Assembly (NCBI RefSeq): GCF_025950235.1
Contig: NZ_JAPDDT010000014.1
Location: 62,001-126,000, forward strand
Length of the DNA: 64,000 nt
Origin: Luteolibacter arcticus
GTDB lineage: Bacteria > Verrucomicrobiota > Verrucomicrobiia > Verrucomicrobiales > Akkermansiaceae
Reading direction: 5' to 3'
Of the stretch, positions 10,134 to 21,052 are shown in pieces. Below the pieces are notes generated by a model. The model saw only the letters and a program-made list of their open reading frames with translations, was not told the DNA's origin and did no database searches. Numbering within the stretch: the first letter of the stretch is position 1; the number at the start of each line of letters is the position of its first letter. The position numbers and the translations under genes were made by a program.

Positions 10134-11297
10134 TCAAACGGCCTTCCGTCGGAATGCCAGCACGATCGCCCCGGCGACGATCGCCCAGAAGGCCGCGCCG
10201 ATCCCGAGGAGGGTGATGCCGGACAGCGTCACGAAGAACGTCATCACCGAGGCCTCGCGGTAGCCTTCATCGGCCAGCGCGGCGGAAAGCGCATTGCCGA
10301 TGGTCGTCAGCAGCGCGAGGCCGGCCACGGCGAGCACCAGTTCCTTCGGAAAGGCGGCGAACAGACCGGCGACCGTCGCGCCGAAGAGGCCGACCAGCAG
10401 GTAGAAAAAGCCCGCGGAAACCGGTGCCCAGTAGCGGCGTCGCGGGTCGGGGTGCGCCTCCGGCCCGATGCAGAAGGCCGCGGTGATCGCTGCCAGATTG
10501 ATTCCGAAGGCCCCGAAAGGCGCGAGCAGGAAGGTGGAAACGCCGGTCCAGCCGATGATCCGCGAGACCGGAGCCTCGTAGCCGCCCACACGGAGTGCCG
10601 CGATGCCCGGCAGGTTTTGTGACGCCATCGTCACGATGAACAGCGGGATGCCCGTGCCGATCAGCGCCGGCACCGACCATTCCGGCGTCACCCACACCGG
10701 CGTGGTGATGTTCCACGGCACCAGCTCCATGTGAAGCAGCCCCTGCGCGGCGGCGATGGCGACGCCAATGACCAGGATCACCGGCACATTGGCTCGTGGC
10801 CAGAAGCGCCGGCCGAGCACGTAGGCAGCGGCCATGGATAGGACCAGCAGCGGGTTCCGCGGGATCGCCACGAAGGCATCCAGCGCGAACCTCGCCAGCA
10901 CCCCGGCCAGTAGCGCCGAGGCGAGCGGCAGGGGCAGCCGGTTCATGATTTTTTCAAAGCCGCCGCTGAAGCCCGCGATGGCGATCAGCACGCCATTCAA
11001 AAGGAAGCACGCGATCGCCTGCGGCATCGTCAGGTGCCCCGCCGCGGCCGCCGCACCGATCACCGCCGCACCCGGCGTGGACCACGCGATCAGGATCGGC
11101 TTCCGCGTCGCCAGCGACATCACGATGCTCGGCACGCCCATGCCGATGCCGATCGCCCACAGCCATGAGGCCGTTTGCTCCGGGGTCGCGCCAAGGTTCT
11201 GGGTCGCCTGGAAAATGATCGCCACCGAGCTGGTGAAACCGACCAGCACCGACACGAAACCGGTGACGAGGGCGGAGAGCGAAAAGTCCTTCAACAT
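10134..11297 (-). CDS. benE: Benzoate/H+ symporter family membrane transporter
   Basis: 387 residues, the usual BenE length, with about 11-12 hydrophobic helices and the family patterns LGATPEQTASWLWAIGIGMG and WSTPGAAVIG near the N-terminus, TMASQNLPGIAALRVGGYE in the middle and FGAFGINLAAITAAFCIGPE near the C-terminus. BenE imports benzoate with protons. No ben or cat ring-cleavage genes are visible here; only the exported DLH-like hydrolase follows. The true substrate may therefore be another carboxylate. Confidence 0.9.
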   Translation of the reverse strand: MLKDFSLSALVTGFVSVLVGFTSSVAIIFQATQNLGATPEQTASWLWAIGIGMGVPSIVMSLATRKPILIAWSTPGAAVIGAAAAAGHLTMPQAIACFLLNGVLIAIAGFSGGFEKIMNRLPLPLASALLAGVLARFALDAFVAIPRNPLLVLSMAAAYVLGRRFWPRANVPVILVIGVAIAAAQGLLHMELVPWNITTPVWVTPEWSVPALIGTGIPLFIVTMASQNLPGIAALRVGGYEAPVSRIIGWTGVSTFLLAPFGAFGINLAAITAAFCIGPEAHPDPRRRYWAPVSAGFFYLLVGLFGATVAGLFAAFPKELVLAVAGLALLTTIGNALSAALADEGYREASVMTFFVTLSGITLLGIGAAFWAIVAGAIVLAFRRKAV

Positions 11298-11364
11298 GGT
11301 GTGGCGGCCCGGCGAGGGAACCCGATTCGCCCGCCCCCCGCAACCGCCGCGAAGCGAGAGGATT

Positions 11365-11477
11365 TGTAGCGGGACGACTTCGTCGTTCTGGCTGGGAGCG
11401 GACCGGACCGGGAATCAAAGCTCCGATCCGCTTGGTGGCCTCACCCCGCCGGAACGACGAAGTCGGTTCCGCTACGA
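11365..11477. repeat. Long imperfect inverted repeat (REPIN-like)
   Basis: Left arm 11365-11392 (tgtagcgggacgacttcg...) and right arm 11448-11477 (...cgaagtcggttccgctacga) are reverse complements with a few differences, around a 55-bp centre that has a shorter complementarity of its own (agcgga/tccgct). It lies in the 258-bp divergent gap between benE and the POTRA gene. It is unlike the repeat at 4811-4869, so at least two palindromic element types occur. Confidence 0.7.
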
Positions 11478-11555
11478 GGAATTCCCAGATTCTCCGGCAT
11501 CCGGCAGCGCTATTTTGTCGAGCGGGGACAACGATGGCCCGCTAGCGGAAGGACC

Positions 11556-12098
11556 ATGCAACGCAGCTGGCGTCTCCTGCTTCTTGTCATCTTTGGCCTC
11601 GGTAGCTGCGCGGCACCCGTTCGCGTCGAAGACGTGGAAGGAAAAGCGGTTTCAAAAGTAGCCATCCGCTACCACGGGCCGAGGACGGTTGAAGAAGCGC
11701 GGCTACGGACCCACATCGGGACCACAGCCGGGTCTGTCTACAAAAGCGATCGGGTCGACAATGACATCAAGGCGCTCTACGAGAGCGGTTTGGTCAATGA
11801 CGTGCGGGTGCTCGCGAAGCCGAAAAGAATCGGAGTTGAGGTGGTCTTCAAAGTCCAAACGCGCGGCGCGATTTGTTGTTCGGGATTTGCCGGGAACACG
11901 GTCTTCTCGGACCAGCGTCTCGCGAAGCAAACCGGCATACGCGTGGGGCAAAAAATCGACGGTCCCATTCTCACCACCGCAGCGAGGAGAATCGAAGCCT
12001 ACTACCAAGCCCGCGGATACCCCGGGACGCGGGTTATCCATAGGTCCGAATCGGGCGTTGTGATCTTCATCATCGAGGAAGGCCCGGGTCCCGGCTGA
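11556..12098 (+). CDS. POTRA-domain lipoprotein (BamA/TamA N-terminus-like, no barrel)
   Basis: 180 residues. Lipoprotein signal with lipobox LGSC (Cys18). Two POTRA-like repeats follow: about residues 30-100, with VEEARLRTHIGTTAGSVYKS and DIKALYESGLVNDVRVL, and about 100-175, with GNTVFSDQRLAKQTGIRVGQ and IEAYYQARGYPGTRV. POTRA domains bind nascent outer-membrane proteins in Omp85 complexes. Here the beta-barrel is absent and the gene ends cleanly at 12098. A periplasmic helper for outer-membrane assembly is inferred. Confidence 0.82.
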   Translation: MQRSWRLLLLVIFGLGSCAAPVRVEDVEGKAVSKVAIRYHGPRTVEEARLRTHIGTTAGSVYKSDRVDNDIKALYESGLVNDVRVLAKPKRIGVEVVFKVQTRGAICCSGFAGNTVFSDQRLAKQTGIRVGQKIDGPILTTAARRIEAYYQARGYPGTRVIHRSESGVVIFIIEEGPGPG

Positions 12099-12118
12099 TG
12101 GGATCAACTCGTGGTCCG

Positions 12119-12409
12119 TCACGCCGCCGGCTTCACTTCCGACTCGATGAGCTTCCCGAACTCAAGCCCGGCTCGCTGCATTTCGTAGTGAAGCTGGAGG
12201 CGCATCCAGAAGCCGGGCTCCATTGAAAAGTAGCGGGAAAGCCGGAGGTCGTACTCCGGGGTGCAGCGGCGCTTTCCGCTCTTCATTTCGGAAAGCCGCG
12301 CCACGGGAATCCCGGTAGCCTGCGAGACTTCCTTCTGGTTCACCGGCCATTCTTCCAAGGTTTCGCGAAGGGTCTCCGCAAAGGCGTTGGGTAAGGGCAT
12401 GGTTTTCAT
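12119..12409 (-). CDS. HigA-like XRE antitoxin
   Basis: 96 residues. A helix-turn-helix (QKEVSQATGIPVARLSEMKS, about residues 25-44) is followed by GKRRCTPEYDLRLSRYFSMEPGFWMRLQ, the standard HigA/VapI pattern. HigA binds and neutralises HigB and represses its operon. No higB is adjacent; upstream are a 62-residue protein and an ART-like protein with short gaps (22 and 4 bp). It is therefore probably the repressor/antitoxin of that non-canonical toxin operon. Confidence 0.85.
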   Translation of the reverse strand: MKTMPLPNAFAETLRETLEEWPVNQKEVSQATGIPVARLSEMKSGKRRCTPEYDLRLSRYFSMEPGFWMRLQLHYEMQRAGLEFGKLIESEVKPAA

Positions 12410-12431
12410 GGTGCATCAAGGGCACCGGGAA

Positions 12432-12620
12432 TCAGGCCTTGGGCTTTTTACGAAACTGCACCACCCGTCGGTAAGGCTTTCTCACCCGGCCCGCAGGGGT
12501 GAGGATCCCGGACGTCACCAGAGTATCGCGTCGTTCATCGGGCGTCATGTTGCGCAAGCGCTCGGCAGTCTTGTCCCAAAGCGCTCCGATGTCCAAAGAT
12601 TGGCCGACGGGTCCGTTCAC
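12432..12620 (-). CDS. Small protein (62 aa), middle gene of candidate TA operon
   Basis: Starts at GTG 12620, four bases after the stop of the ART-like gene. It has an N-terminal helix (LWDKTAERLRNMTPDERRDT), then a motif resembling short toxin-associated proteins (LVTSGILTPAGRVRKPYRRV) and a basic tail. No annotated family is certain. Position between an ART-like protein and a HigA-like regulator suggests a neutralising or bridging factor. Confidence 0.7.
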   Translation of the reverse strand: MNGPVGQSLDIGALWDKTAERLRNMTPDERRDTLVTSGILTPAGRVRKPYRRVVQFRKKPKA

Positions 12621-12624
12621 AGAT

Positions 12625-13191
12625 TCAAGTAGGCCGAAAATAACCGATGATGCAAGACGGTTCCCGGACTGCGACCTGAATATGGGACTTCAGCCGTATT
12701 CCCGAACCTTCGAATGCTTTGGCACCTTCGGGAAACATTCCCCGAACCGTATGGAACTCTTGTCCGTTTCTTTTCAAGCGTTCCAGAGTCCAGTTGAGAA
12801 CCATGCAGTCGCGTTCCCTTCGTAAAAGATCATCTCCTCCGCGGTTTTCGGGGATCACTCCCCCGGTCTCTTCCATCACCGTTTCTAATTCTTTGAACGC
12901 CGGCCCAAGAATCCGGGTGTAGTGGGTGTCGAGGAGGTCAAAGCAGATTCCAAGTTGGATCAAGGCACCGACGACCGCCGGGTTCTCGATTTCTCCCCGG
13001 CTCTGCTTTTCCTTTGCCCATTCAAACGCCCGATCGGGGCCATGTTCCCAAAAATAGATGCCGCTTCCCAACCAGTCGAAGGTCTCTTCACTAGGGCGCA
13101 ACGAAATTCCTTTTTCGATCACTTCGGAGGCCACCTTTGCATCGCAGCCATGGAAGCCGATCACGTGCCGTTGGTAGGCGGAAAGATTCAC
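12625..13191 (-). CDS. ADP-ribosyltransferase-like (PARP/ART-fold) candidate toxin
   Basis: 188 residues, no signal peptide. The N-terminus has the layout of the ART NAD-binding core: a His in VIGFHGCD (His14), a Tyr in WLGSGIYFWE (Tyr46) and the following acidic/aromatic helix (PDRAFEWAKE). A conserved-looking end, HIQVAVREPSCIIGYF, closes the fold; the third catalytic acidic residue is not certain (Glu177 or Glu161). ART-fold enzymes transfer ADP-ribose or cleave NAD. It is followed by a small protein and a HigA-like regulator, so a toxin role is inferred from context. Confidence 0.65.
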   Translation of the reverse strand: MNLSAYQRHVIGFHGCDAKVASEVIEKGISLRPSEETFDWLGSGIYFWEHGPDRAFEWAKEKQSRGEIENPAVVGALIQLGICFDLLDTHYTRILGPAFKELETVMEETGGVIPENRGGDDLLRRERDCMVLNWTLERLKRNGQEFHTVRGMFPEGAKAFEGSGIRLKSHIQVAVREPSCIIGYFRPT

Positions 13192-13255
13192 GGCATGCTG
13201 ATAGCTTAATCAGACGGCGGCTGTCCATGCGGGCAGACGACCATGTCACGTTCTT

Positions 13256-13289
13256 CAAAAGGAAACGGCCTTCCCATTCGGAAAGGCCG
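13256..13289 (-). terminator. Intrinsic terminator
   Basis: On the minus strand, a GC-rich stem CGGCCTTTCC / GGAAGGCCG with a short loop (gaatg on that strand) is followed by TTTCCTTTTG. It lies about 30-60 bp after the aldolase stop codon and probably ends the S46-trmL-fba transcript. Confidence 0.75.
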
Positions 13290-13318
13290 CCTCTCGCTAA
13301 CAGGTTGATGTCGGTCGA

Positions 13319-14350
<1,032 letters not shown>

Positions 14351-14435
14351 GAGGGGTGCGGGGTAAAGGACGATTTCTCCCGAAGCAAGGCTGGATCGGG
14401 ACATGCAGTACGCAGGGGGCGTGCCAGCGGGCGGG

Positions 14436-14894
14436 TTACCACGTCCGGTCCTGCCGCACCGCCTCGTAAACCGTGATGGCGATGGCGGTGGAGAGATTCA
14501 GGCTGCGGGTGCCGCCGGGGGCCATCGGGATCCGGATCGCCTGCTCGCCAGCCCCATACACCATGGCTTCCGGCAGGCCGCGGGTCTCGCAGCCGAAGAC
14601 GAGGTAGTCGCCGCCCCGGAAGGGCGCATCCCAGTGCGCGCGGGTCGCCTTGGTGCTCAGCAGCCAGAAATTCGCCGCGGGATCGGCCTCGTTTTTCAGG
14701 TCGGCGAAGCTTTCCCACACCCGCAGATCCACGTCCTGCCAGTAGTCGAGCCCGCTGCGGCGGACGTGCTTGTCATCGAGCGAAAAGCCGAGCGGCTTCA
14801 CCAGGTGCAGCCGCGCACCGGTGGCGAGGGCCAACCGCCCGGCGGCACCCGCATTGTGCGGGATCTCGGGCGCGACGAGGACGATGTGATACAT
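14436..14894 (-). CDS. trmL: tRNA (cytidine(34)-2'-O)-methyltransferase
   Basis: 152 residues, the single-domain SPOUT size of TrmL/YibK. Motifs: PEIPHNAGAAGRLALATGA (motif 1), FGCETRGLP (motif 2) and the knot RIPMAPGGTRSLNLSTAIAI (motif 3). It methylates the wobble ribose of tRNA-Leu isoacceptors with SAM, as a dimer. It lies 18 bp downstream of the S46 peptidase gene and probably shares its transcript. Confidence 0.93.
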   Translation of the reverse strand: MYHIVLVAPEIPHNAGAAGRLALATGARLHLVKPLGFSLDDKHVRRSGLDYWQDVDLRVWESFADLKNEADPAANFWLLSTKATRAHWDAPFRGGDYLVFGCETRGLPEAMVYGAGEQAIRIPMAPGGTRSLNLSTAIAITVYEAVRQDRTW

Positions 14895-14912
14895 GGCCGC
14901 CAGTCGGTCAGT

Positions 14913-16943
<2,031 letters not shown>

Positions 16944-17039
16944 GGCGACGGAGCTTAGGAGCCCGCCGACAAGGTGCAATCCCACTTCTGCGATGCCCGT
17001 GGTTCCAGGGGGAAGCGGAGGAGCGACAGTGGCAAGAGC

Positions 17040-17408
17040 CTACGGCTTGAGCGCGGAGATCTTGTTCTCGATATCCAGGATGACGCGGTCGATTGAGATG
17101 AGAAGCCGGTCCAGGTGAGCGATCTGGAAATCATCCTCGGCGGTGGCGTGGTAAGCTTTCGCTCTCATCAAGGAAAACACCAGGTTGGTCAGCCAGTTTC
17201 CTCTTCCGCGCGAGAATTCACGGGTGCCGGTGTAGCGGGATCGGTTTTCCCGGAGGCTTGCCAGCTCCGTCCGCTTGCGAAGGACGATAAGTTTCCGCCG
17301 GCGCTTGAGCTCGGCAAGGCCTGCCTTGGCTCCTTTGAGACTGGTGGTGTCAAAGGTGACACGCGGAAGAGCTTCATCAATGTCCAGATAGTACTCGCCT
17401 TCTTTCAT
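17040..17408 (-). CDS. Hypothetical cytoplasmic protein, 122 aa
   Basis: No signal peptide or membrane segment. A short beta-like start (MKEGEYYLDIDEALPRVTFD) is followed by a very basic helical region (LKRRRKLIVLRKRTELASLR) and a C-terminal helix (FQIAHLDRLLISIDRVILDI). The basic charge suggests nucleic-acid or membrane contact, but no family is recognised. It is 37 bp downstream of the HerA-like ATPase gene on the same strand and may be its partner. Confidence 0.65.
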   Translation of the reverse strand: MKEGEYYLDIDEALPRVTFDTTSLKGAKAGLAELKRRRKLIVLRKRTELASLRENRSRYTGTREFSRGRGNWLTNLVFSLMRAKAYHATAEDDFQIAHLDRLLISIDRVILDIENKISALKP

Positions 17409-17445
17409 GTCCGTTGGCGCGGGTTCACTTGGGCGGGGGATTCGA

Positions 17446-19851
17446 TCACCAAGCCTTTTCGCCGCGGTCGTTGTAGGGCAGCCACAGCAGCGACACGGAA
17501 TCGACTTTCACGTTGGTCTTGGTGGGCTTGAGCGTTTCGGTCTCAAGCACGAGCTTGGAAGGATCGAAGGTTTGGGACAGCGCCGCGATGTCGGCTTCCA
17601 GTTCCTGATTCAGCGCCGCGATCTGCTGCTGAACGGTCTCCACCTTTTCCTCTGCGATGGATACGTCCTGATGTTGCTTGTAGGCGCTCGTCCCCTTCGT
17701 GACCACGGATCCCATGCCACGCTTGCGACCGAACAGGCCCCCTAACAGGCCTCCCAAGATCGAGGTCCCTACCTGCGCCAGTGCGCCTTGGGATTCCGCT
17801 TTCTGACGGCCCAGCGAACCTTGGGCTGTCTGCAGTTTTCCCTCCAAGGTGCCGAGTTTCTTCTTCGTCGCGTCGCGAAGCTTTTCGACCGCGGCATCGC
17901 GAGCCTCGCGTGCCTTTTGTGAAAGCCGCGCGCGGAACTCGGCCTCGGACTCGCGGATCTGCGAGTATTCCTTCAGCGCCGGGCAGGAAAAGATCTCGGC
18001 ACGTTCGTTGCGATAGAGCCAGTCGGCGAAGTCCTTCTCGACCTGCTTGTAGTTGGCGGCATTCATCGCGTAGCCGGGCAGTGTGTCGAAGCCGGCACCC
18101 TCGGCAGGGCTGTCCTCCAGCTTGAGCGGCGGCGGCAGCTCCTTGTCGTAGGCGATGGTATCGGGCAGGATTGGATTCACTTTCCGCACCTTGCGATCAT
18201 CCTCCGCGCCCGTTTTAGTGGAGGAGAAATGGACCATGCCCGCGCGCAGCAAGTGAGGCTTGTAGATGACTTCCGAAGCATCGCCCGCGGGTGGCGCGAA
18301 TTTCTCGATGACTCCGGCACCCACCACCGGCCGGGCGGATGCCTTCACCGTTACTGCGGATATGCCGGGCATCGCCATCGGATTGGATGCGGCTGGTACG
18401 GCATCCTTCGTACTTCCGAAGGCCGCGCGCTTTGGGTCCATCAAGGCCTTGATGCTGGTGCGGGTCAGCGGGCCGGTGAGGAAGCTCATCACCCAGCGCA
18501 CGTGGAAGAGCACTGGGTGATCCTCGTGGACGTTGTTCATCAGGAAGACGCGGTTGCCGAGGCCGGACAACAGCGTCTCCATTTCCGATCGGTTGAACTT
18601 CGCGTTCTGCGAACCGGCCGCGCCTTCGAGTCCATCGAGCACGCGCAATTTGTCGCGCTCCGTTTGCAAGCGACCGAGGAACCAGGTGCCGATGTTAGAC
18701 AGTGCCTTGTAGTCGAGATCGACCGGGTTCTGCGTGGCGAGCAGGCAGCCGAGGCCGAAGGCGCGGGCTTGCTTGAGCAGCGTCATCATCGGCTTCTTGC
18801 TCGGCGGATTCGCGCTCGGCGGCAGGTAGCCGAAGATCTCGTCCATGTAGAGGATTGCCCGCAGCGACGTCGTTCCGCTTTGCCCGCGCATCCAGCCAAG
18901 GGTCTGGTTTAAAAGCAGGCTGACGAAGAACATGCGGTCCGCGTCGCTGAGATGCGCGATCGAAAAGATGGAGATGCGCGGCTTGCCATCCGGCGTGTGC
19001 AGCATTTTCGCGATGTCCAGCGGCGGGCCTTCGAGCCAGGTGGAGAAGCCGGGCGAGGCGAGCAGGTTGTTGAACTTGAGTGCCAGGGCCTGGCGGTTTT
19101 TTTGCGGCAGGAAGCTTTCCAGATCCATCACGCCGACCTTGTCAAAGGCGGGCTTCTGGATGTGGCGGATCAGCGTCTCCAGCGAAAGGTTCTGCCCGCT
19201 TTCCCATGCCTTCTGGAAAATCGTCGCGACCAGCACCGCTTCGGGCGTTTCCGCGGCTTCGTCCCGCACGCCTACCAAGGTCAGCAAGGCGGTCGTCGTG
19301 GTCATGATCCGCTCGCCTAACAGCTCGCTGTCATCCATCACCTCGAAGGGCGGCACCTCCAGCGAACTCATGATCGACACCGGGATGCCGGCCTTCGAGC
19401 CGGGCGTGAAGATGTTGATGTCCACCTTCTCCTTGAGCTTCGCGATGCGGTCCGGCTCCTGGCCCCAGTCGGCGAGTCCCTTCTTCCACGTCTCCGCTGT
19501 CTTCGCCGCGAACTCATCCGGCGTGACGCCTTTCTTCGTCGCGTCGTCCTCATTGATCCACGGGCGGAAGTCCTCTGCGGCGAGGTTCGGAAACATCAGC
19601 AGCAGGTTCGAGATGTCGCCCTTGGGGTCGATCACGATGGCCGGGATGTTGTCCATCGCCGCCTCTTCCAGCAGCGCGAGACAGAGGCCGGTTTTGCCCG
19701 AGCCCGTCATCCCGAGCACCACGCCGTGGGTCACGAGGTCCTTCGAATCGTAAAGGATCAGCCCACCGTCGGCGGTCTTGGTATCGAGGTCATACTCGCG
19801 GCCGAGGTAAAAGGCGCCCAGCTTTTCGTAGTCGGAGACGGACGGGGTCAT
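17446..19851 (-). CDS. HerA/FtsK-like ATP-binding protein (DUF87-type)
   Basis: 801 residues from ATG 19851 (MTPSVSDYEKLG). P-loop GMTGSGKT at residues 47-54, PKGDISNLLL after it, Walker B LYMDEIFGYLPP and an arginine/sensor region near LGNRVFLMNNVHEDHPVLFHVRWVM mark a HerA-like hexameric ATPase. The C-terminal 250 residues are a coiled coil ending in a small beta domain (LLWLPYNDRGEKAW), not seen in short HerA helicases. A DNA or protein translocase role is inferred. The longer start at 19938 overlaps the vapBC promoter. Confidence 0.85.
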   Translation of the reverse strand: MTPSVSDYEKLGAFYLGREYDLDTKTADGGLILYDSKDLVTHGVVLGMTGSGKTGLCLALLEEAAMDNIPAIVIDPKGDISNLLLMFPNLAAEDFRPWINEDDATKKGVTPDEFAAKTAETWKKGLADWGQEPDRIAKLKEKVDINIFTPGSKAGIPVSIMSSLEVPPFEVMDDSELLGERIMTTTTALLTLVGVRDEAAETPEAVLVATIFQKAWESGQNLSLETLIRHIQKPAFDKVGVMDLESFLPQKNRQALALKFNNLLASPGFSTWLEGPPLDIAKMLHTPDGKPRISIFSIAHLSDADRMFFVSLLLNQTLGWMRGQSGTTSLRAILYMDEIFGYLPPSANPPSKKPMMTLLKQARAFGLGCLLATQNPVDLDYKALSNIGTWFLGRLQTERDKLRVLDGLEGAAGSQNAKFNRSEMETLLSGLGNRVFLMNNVHEDHPVLFHVRWVMSFLTGPLTRTSIKALMDPKRAAFGSTKDAVPAASNPMAMPGISAVTVKASARPVVGAGVIEKFAPPAGDASEVIYKPHLLRAGMVHFSSTKTGAEDDRKVRKVNPILPDTIAYDKELPPPLKLEDSPAEGAGFDTLPGYAMNAANYKQVEKDFADWLYRNERAEIFSCPALKEYSQIRESEAEFRARLSQKAREARDAAVEKLRDATKKKLGTLEGKLQTAQGSLGRQKAESQGALAQVGTSILGGLLGGLFGRKRGMGSVVTKGTSAYKQHQDVSIAEEKVETVQQQIAALNQELEADIAALSQTFDPSKLVLETETLKPTKTNVKVDSVSLLWLPYNDRGEKAW

Positions 19852-19905
19852 GATGGCGGGAATGTTAGGAATCCGAGGGCGCTTGAAAAGCGGCATTCGG
19901 CCCGG

Positions 19906-19937
19906 TTGACGGGCCGGGGAAAGAGTGGTATATACCA
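19906..19937 (+). promoter_or_regulatory. vapBC promoter with operator palindrome
   Basis: TTGACG (19906-19911), a 17-bp spacer and TATATA (19929-19934) form a near-consensus sigma70 promoter. The perfect 12-bp palindrome TGGTATATACCA (19926-19937) covers the -10 box and is a likely VapB operator. Transcription would start about at 19941, the A of the vapB ATG, so the mRNA would be leaderless; no Shine-Dalgarno is present. Confidence 0.7.
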
Positions 19938-19940
19938 TAT

Positions 19941-20174
19941 ATGACGACGACGCTTTTCCTCAACGGGAGGTCGCAAGCGGTGCGCATTCCCAAGGAATTT
20001 CGCTTCGAAGGCCACGAAGTAAGCATCCGTCGCGTGGGCGATGGCCTCTTGCTGGAACCGGTGAAAGCAGCGTCCTGGCCGGCCGGCTATTTTGAGAATA
20101 TCCGGATCGACGACGATGCCTTCGGTCGCCCCGAACAAGGGGCGCTTCCCCCGGTAGTGGATTTCGACCGGTGA
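19941..20174 (+). CDS. vapB: VapB-type antitoxin (AbrB/SpoVT fold)
   Basis: 77 residues. The N-terminal SpoVT-AbrB DNA-binding domain shows TLFLNGRSQAVRIPKEFRF and VGDGLLLEPV; the C-terminal 30 residues are the flexible toxin-binding tail. It neutralises VapC and autorepresses through the palindrome at 19926-19937. Its stop overlaps the vapC start by 4 bp, in the usual antitoxin-first order. No ribosome-binding site precedes the ATG. Confidence 0.93.
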   Translation: MTTTLFLNGRSQAVRIPKEFRFEGHEVSIRRVGDGLLLEPVKAASWPAGYFENIRIDDDAFGRPEQGALPPVVDFDR

Positions 20175-20569
20175 AATACCTGCTCGATACCAATGCGTGC
20201 ATTCAAGCGATGCGCGGTCACTCGCAAGTCACGGCCCACTTGAAGTCACACGCTCCGGACGACTGCGGCGTTTCGATGGTGAGTGTGTTCGAGTTATTTG
20301 CCGGCGTGGAGCGCTGCCGCGAACCGGAAAGGGAGAGCGCAAAGGTGATCGCTTTCCTGACGCCGCTACATCTCCTGCCGTTCGACTGGGATTCCGCGCT
20401 TCGCACCGCTGCGATTCGCTGGGAATTGGAAAAAGCAGGCAAGAAGATCGGTCCCTACGACCTACAGTTGGCAGGGCAAGCGCTCGCATTGGACCTGACC
20501 CTCGTCAGCCACAATGTCCGGGAATTCCAGCGCGTATCGGGCTTGCGGATCGAGGACTGGGAGGTTTGA
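20171..20569 (+). CDS. vapC: VapC-type PIN-domain ribonuclease toxin
   Basis: 132 residues. PIN-domain acidic residues: Asp6 (LLDTNACI), Glu41 (VFELFAG) and Asp97 (GPYDLQLAGQA); the fourth motif is LVSHNVREF, with Asn115, as in many VapC toxins. These enzymes cleave tRNA or rRNA in a Mg-dependent way. All key residues are present, so the toxin is probably active. Confidence 0.93.
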   Translation: MKYLLDTNACIQAMRGHSQVTAHLKSHAPDDCGVSMVSVFELFAGVERCREPERESAKVIAFLTPLHLLPFDWDSALRTAAIRWELEKAGKKIGPYDLQLAGQALALDLTLVSHNVREFQRVSGLRIEDWEV

Positions 20570-20770
20570 AACTGACGGAGCGGGTGGTCGGCGGCGAGCG
20601 TTACCCAGGTGCCCTGCGGGGGAGCGGCCGGGCTCTTCAGGGGAAGGGCCGCGGCAAACAAGGCCAAGGCGAGCGCGAATGAGGATCGATGGGACAAGAT
20701 CCCCCGTTGTAACGCGAAATCCGCAGTCGTTACACCATGCGCAGCCTACTCAAACTGGCAGGGCCGGCGG

Positions 20771-21052
20771 TCAATCCACGCTGTACTCGATCCTCCGCCG
20801 TCCGCGGGAGACATCGACCGATGGATCGGCGCGGTAGCGGCTCACTTCCCTTAGCGCCTCCTGCTGGAGCTGCTTCGGCGCGTCCGTGGAGATCACCTTG
20901 GCGTCCTTCGTCTTGCCGTCGGTACCCACTGTGTACTCCACGTCCACGAAGAAAGACTTCTTCTTCGGATCGATGGACGGGTCAGGTCCTCCGGCACAAC
21001 CGGCGGCGAGGAGGGCGGCAGCGGAGAGGCAGAGCAGGCGGACAAGGTTCAC
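20771..21052 (-). CDS. Small lipoprotein with TonB C-terminal-like domain
   Basis: 93 residues. Signal with lipobox LLAAGC (Cys19), a short acidic linker, then a TonB-C-like beta-alpha-beta unit: VDVEYTVGTDGKTKDAKVIS and a helix LQQEALREVSRYR. TonB_C normally contacts outer-membrane receptors; here there is no transmembrane anchor or Pro-rich spacer. Role in the periplasm unknown. Confidence 0.75.
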   Translation of the reverse strand: MNLVRLLCLSAAALLAAGCAGGPDPSIDPKKKSFFVDVEYTVGTDGKTKDAKVISTDAPKQLQQEALREVSRYRADPSVDVSRGRRRIEYSVD

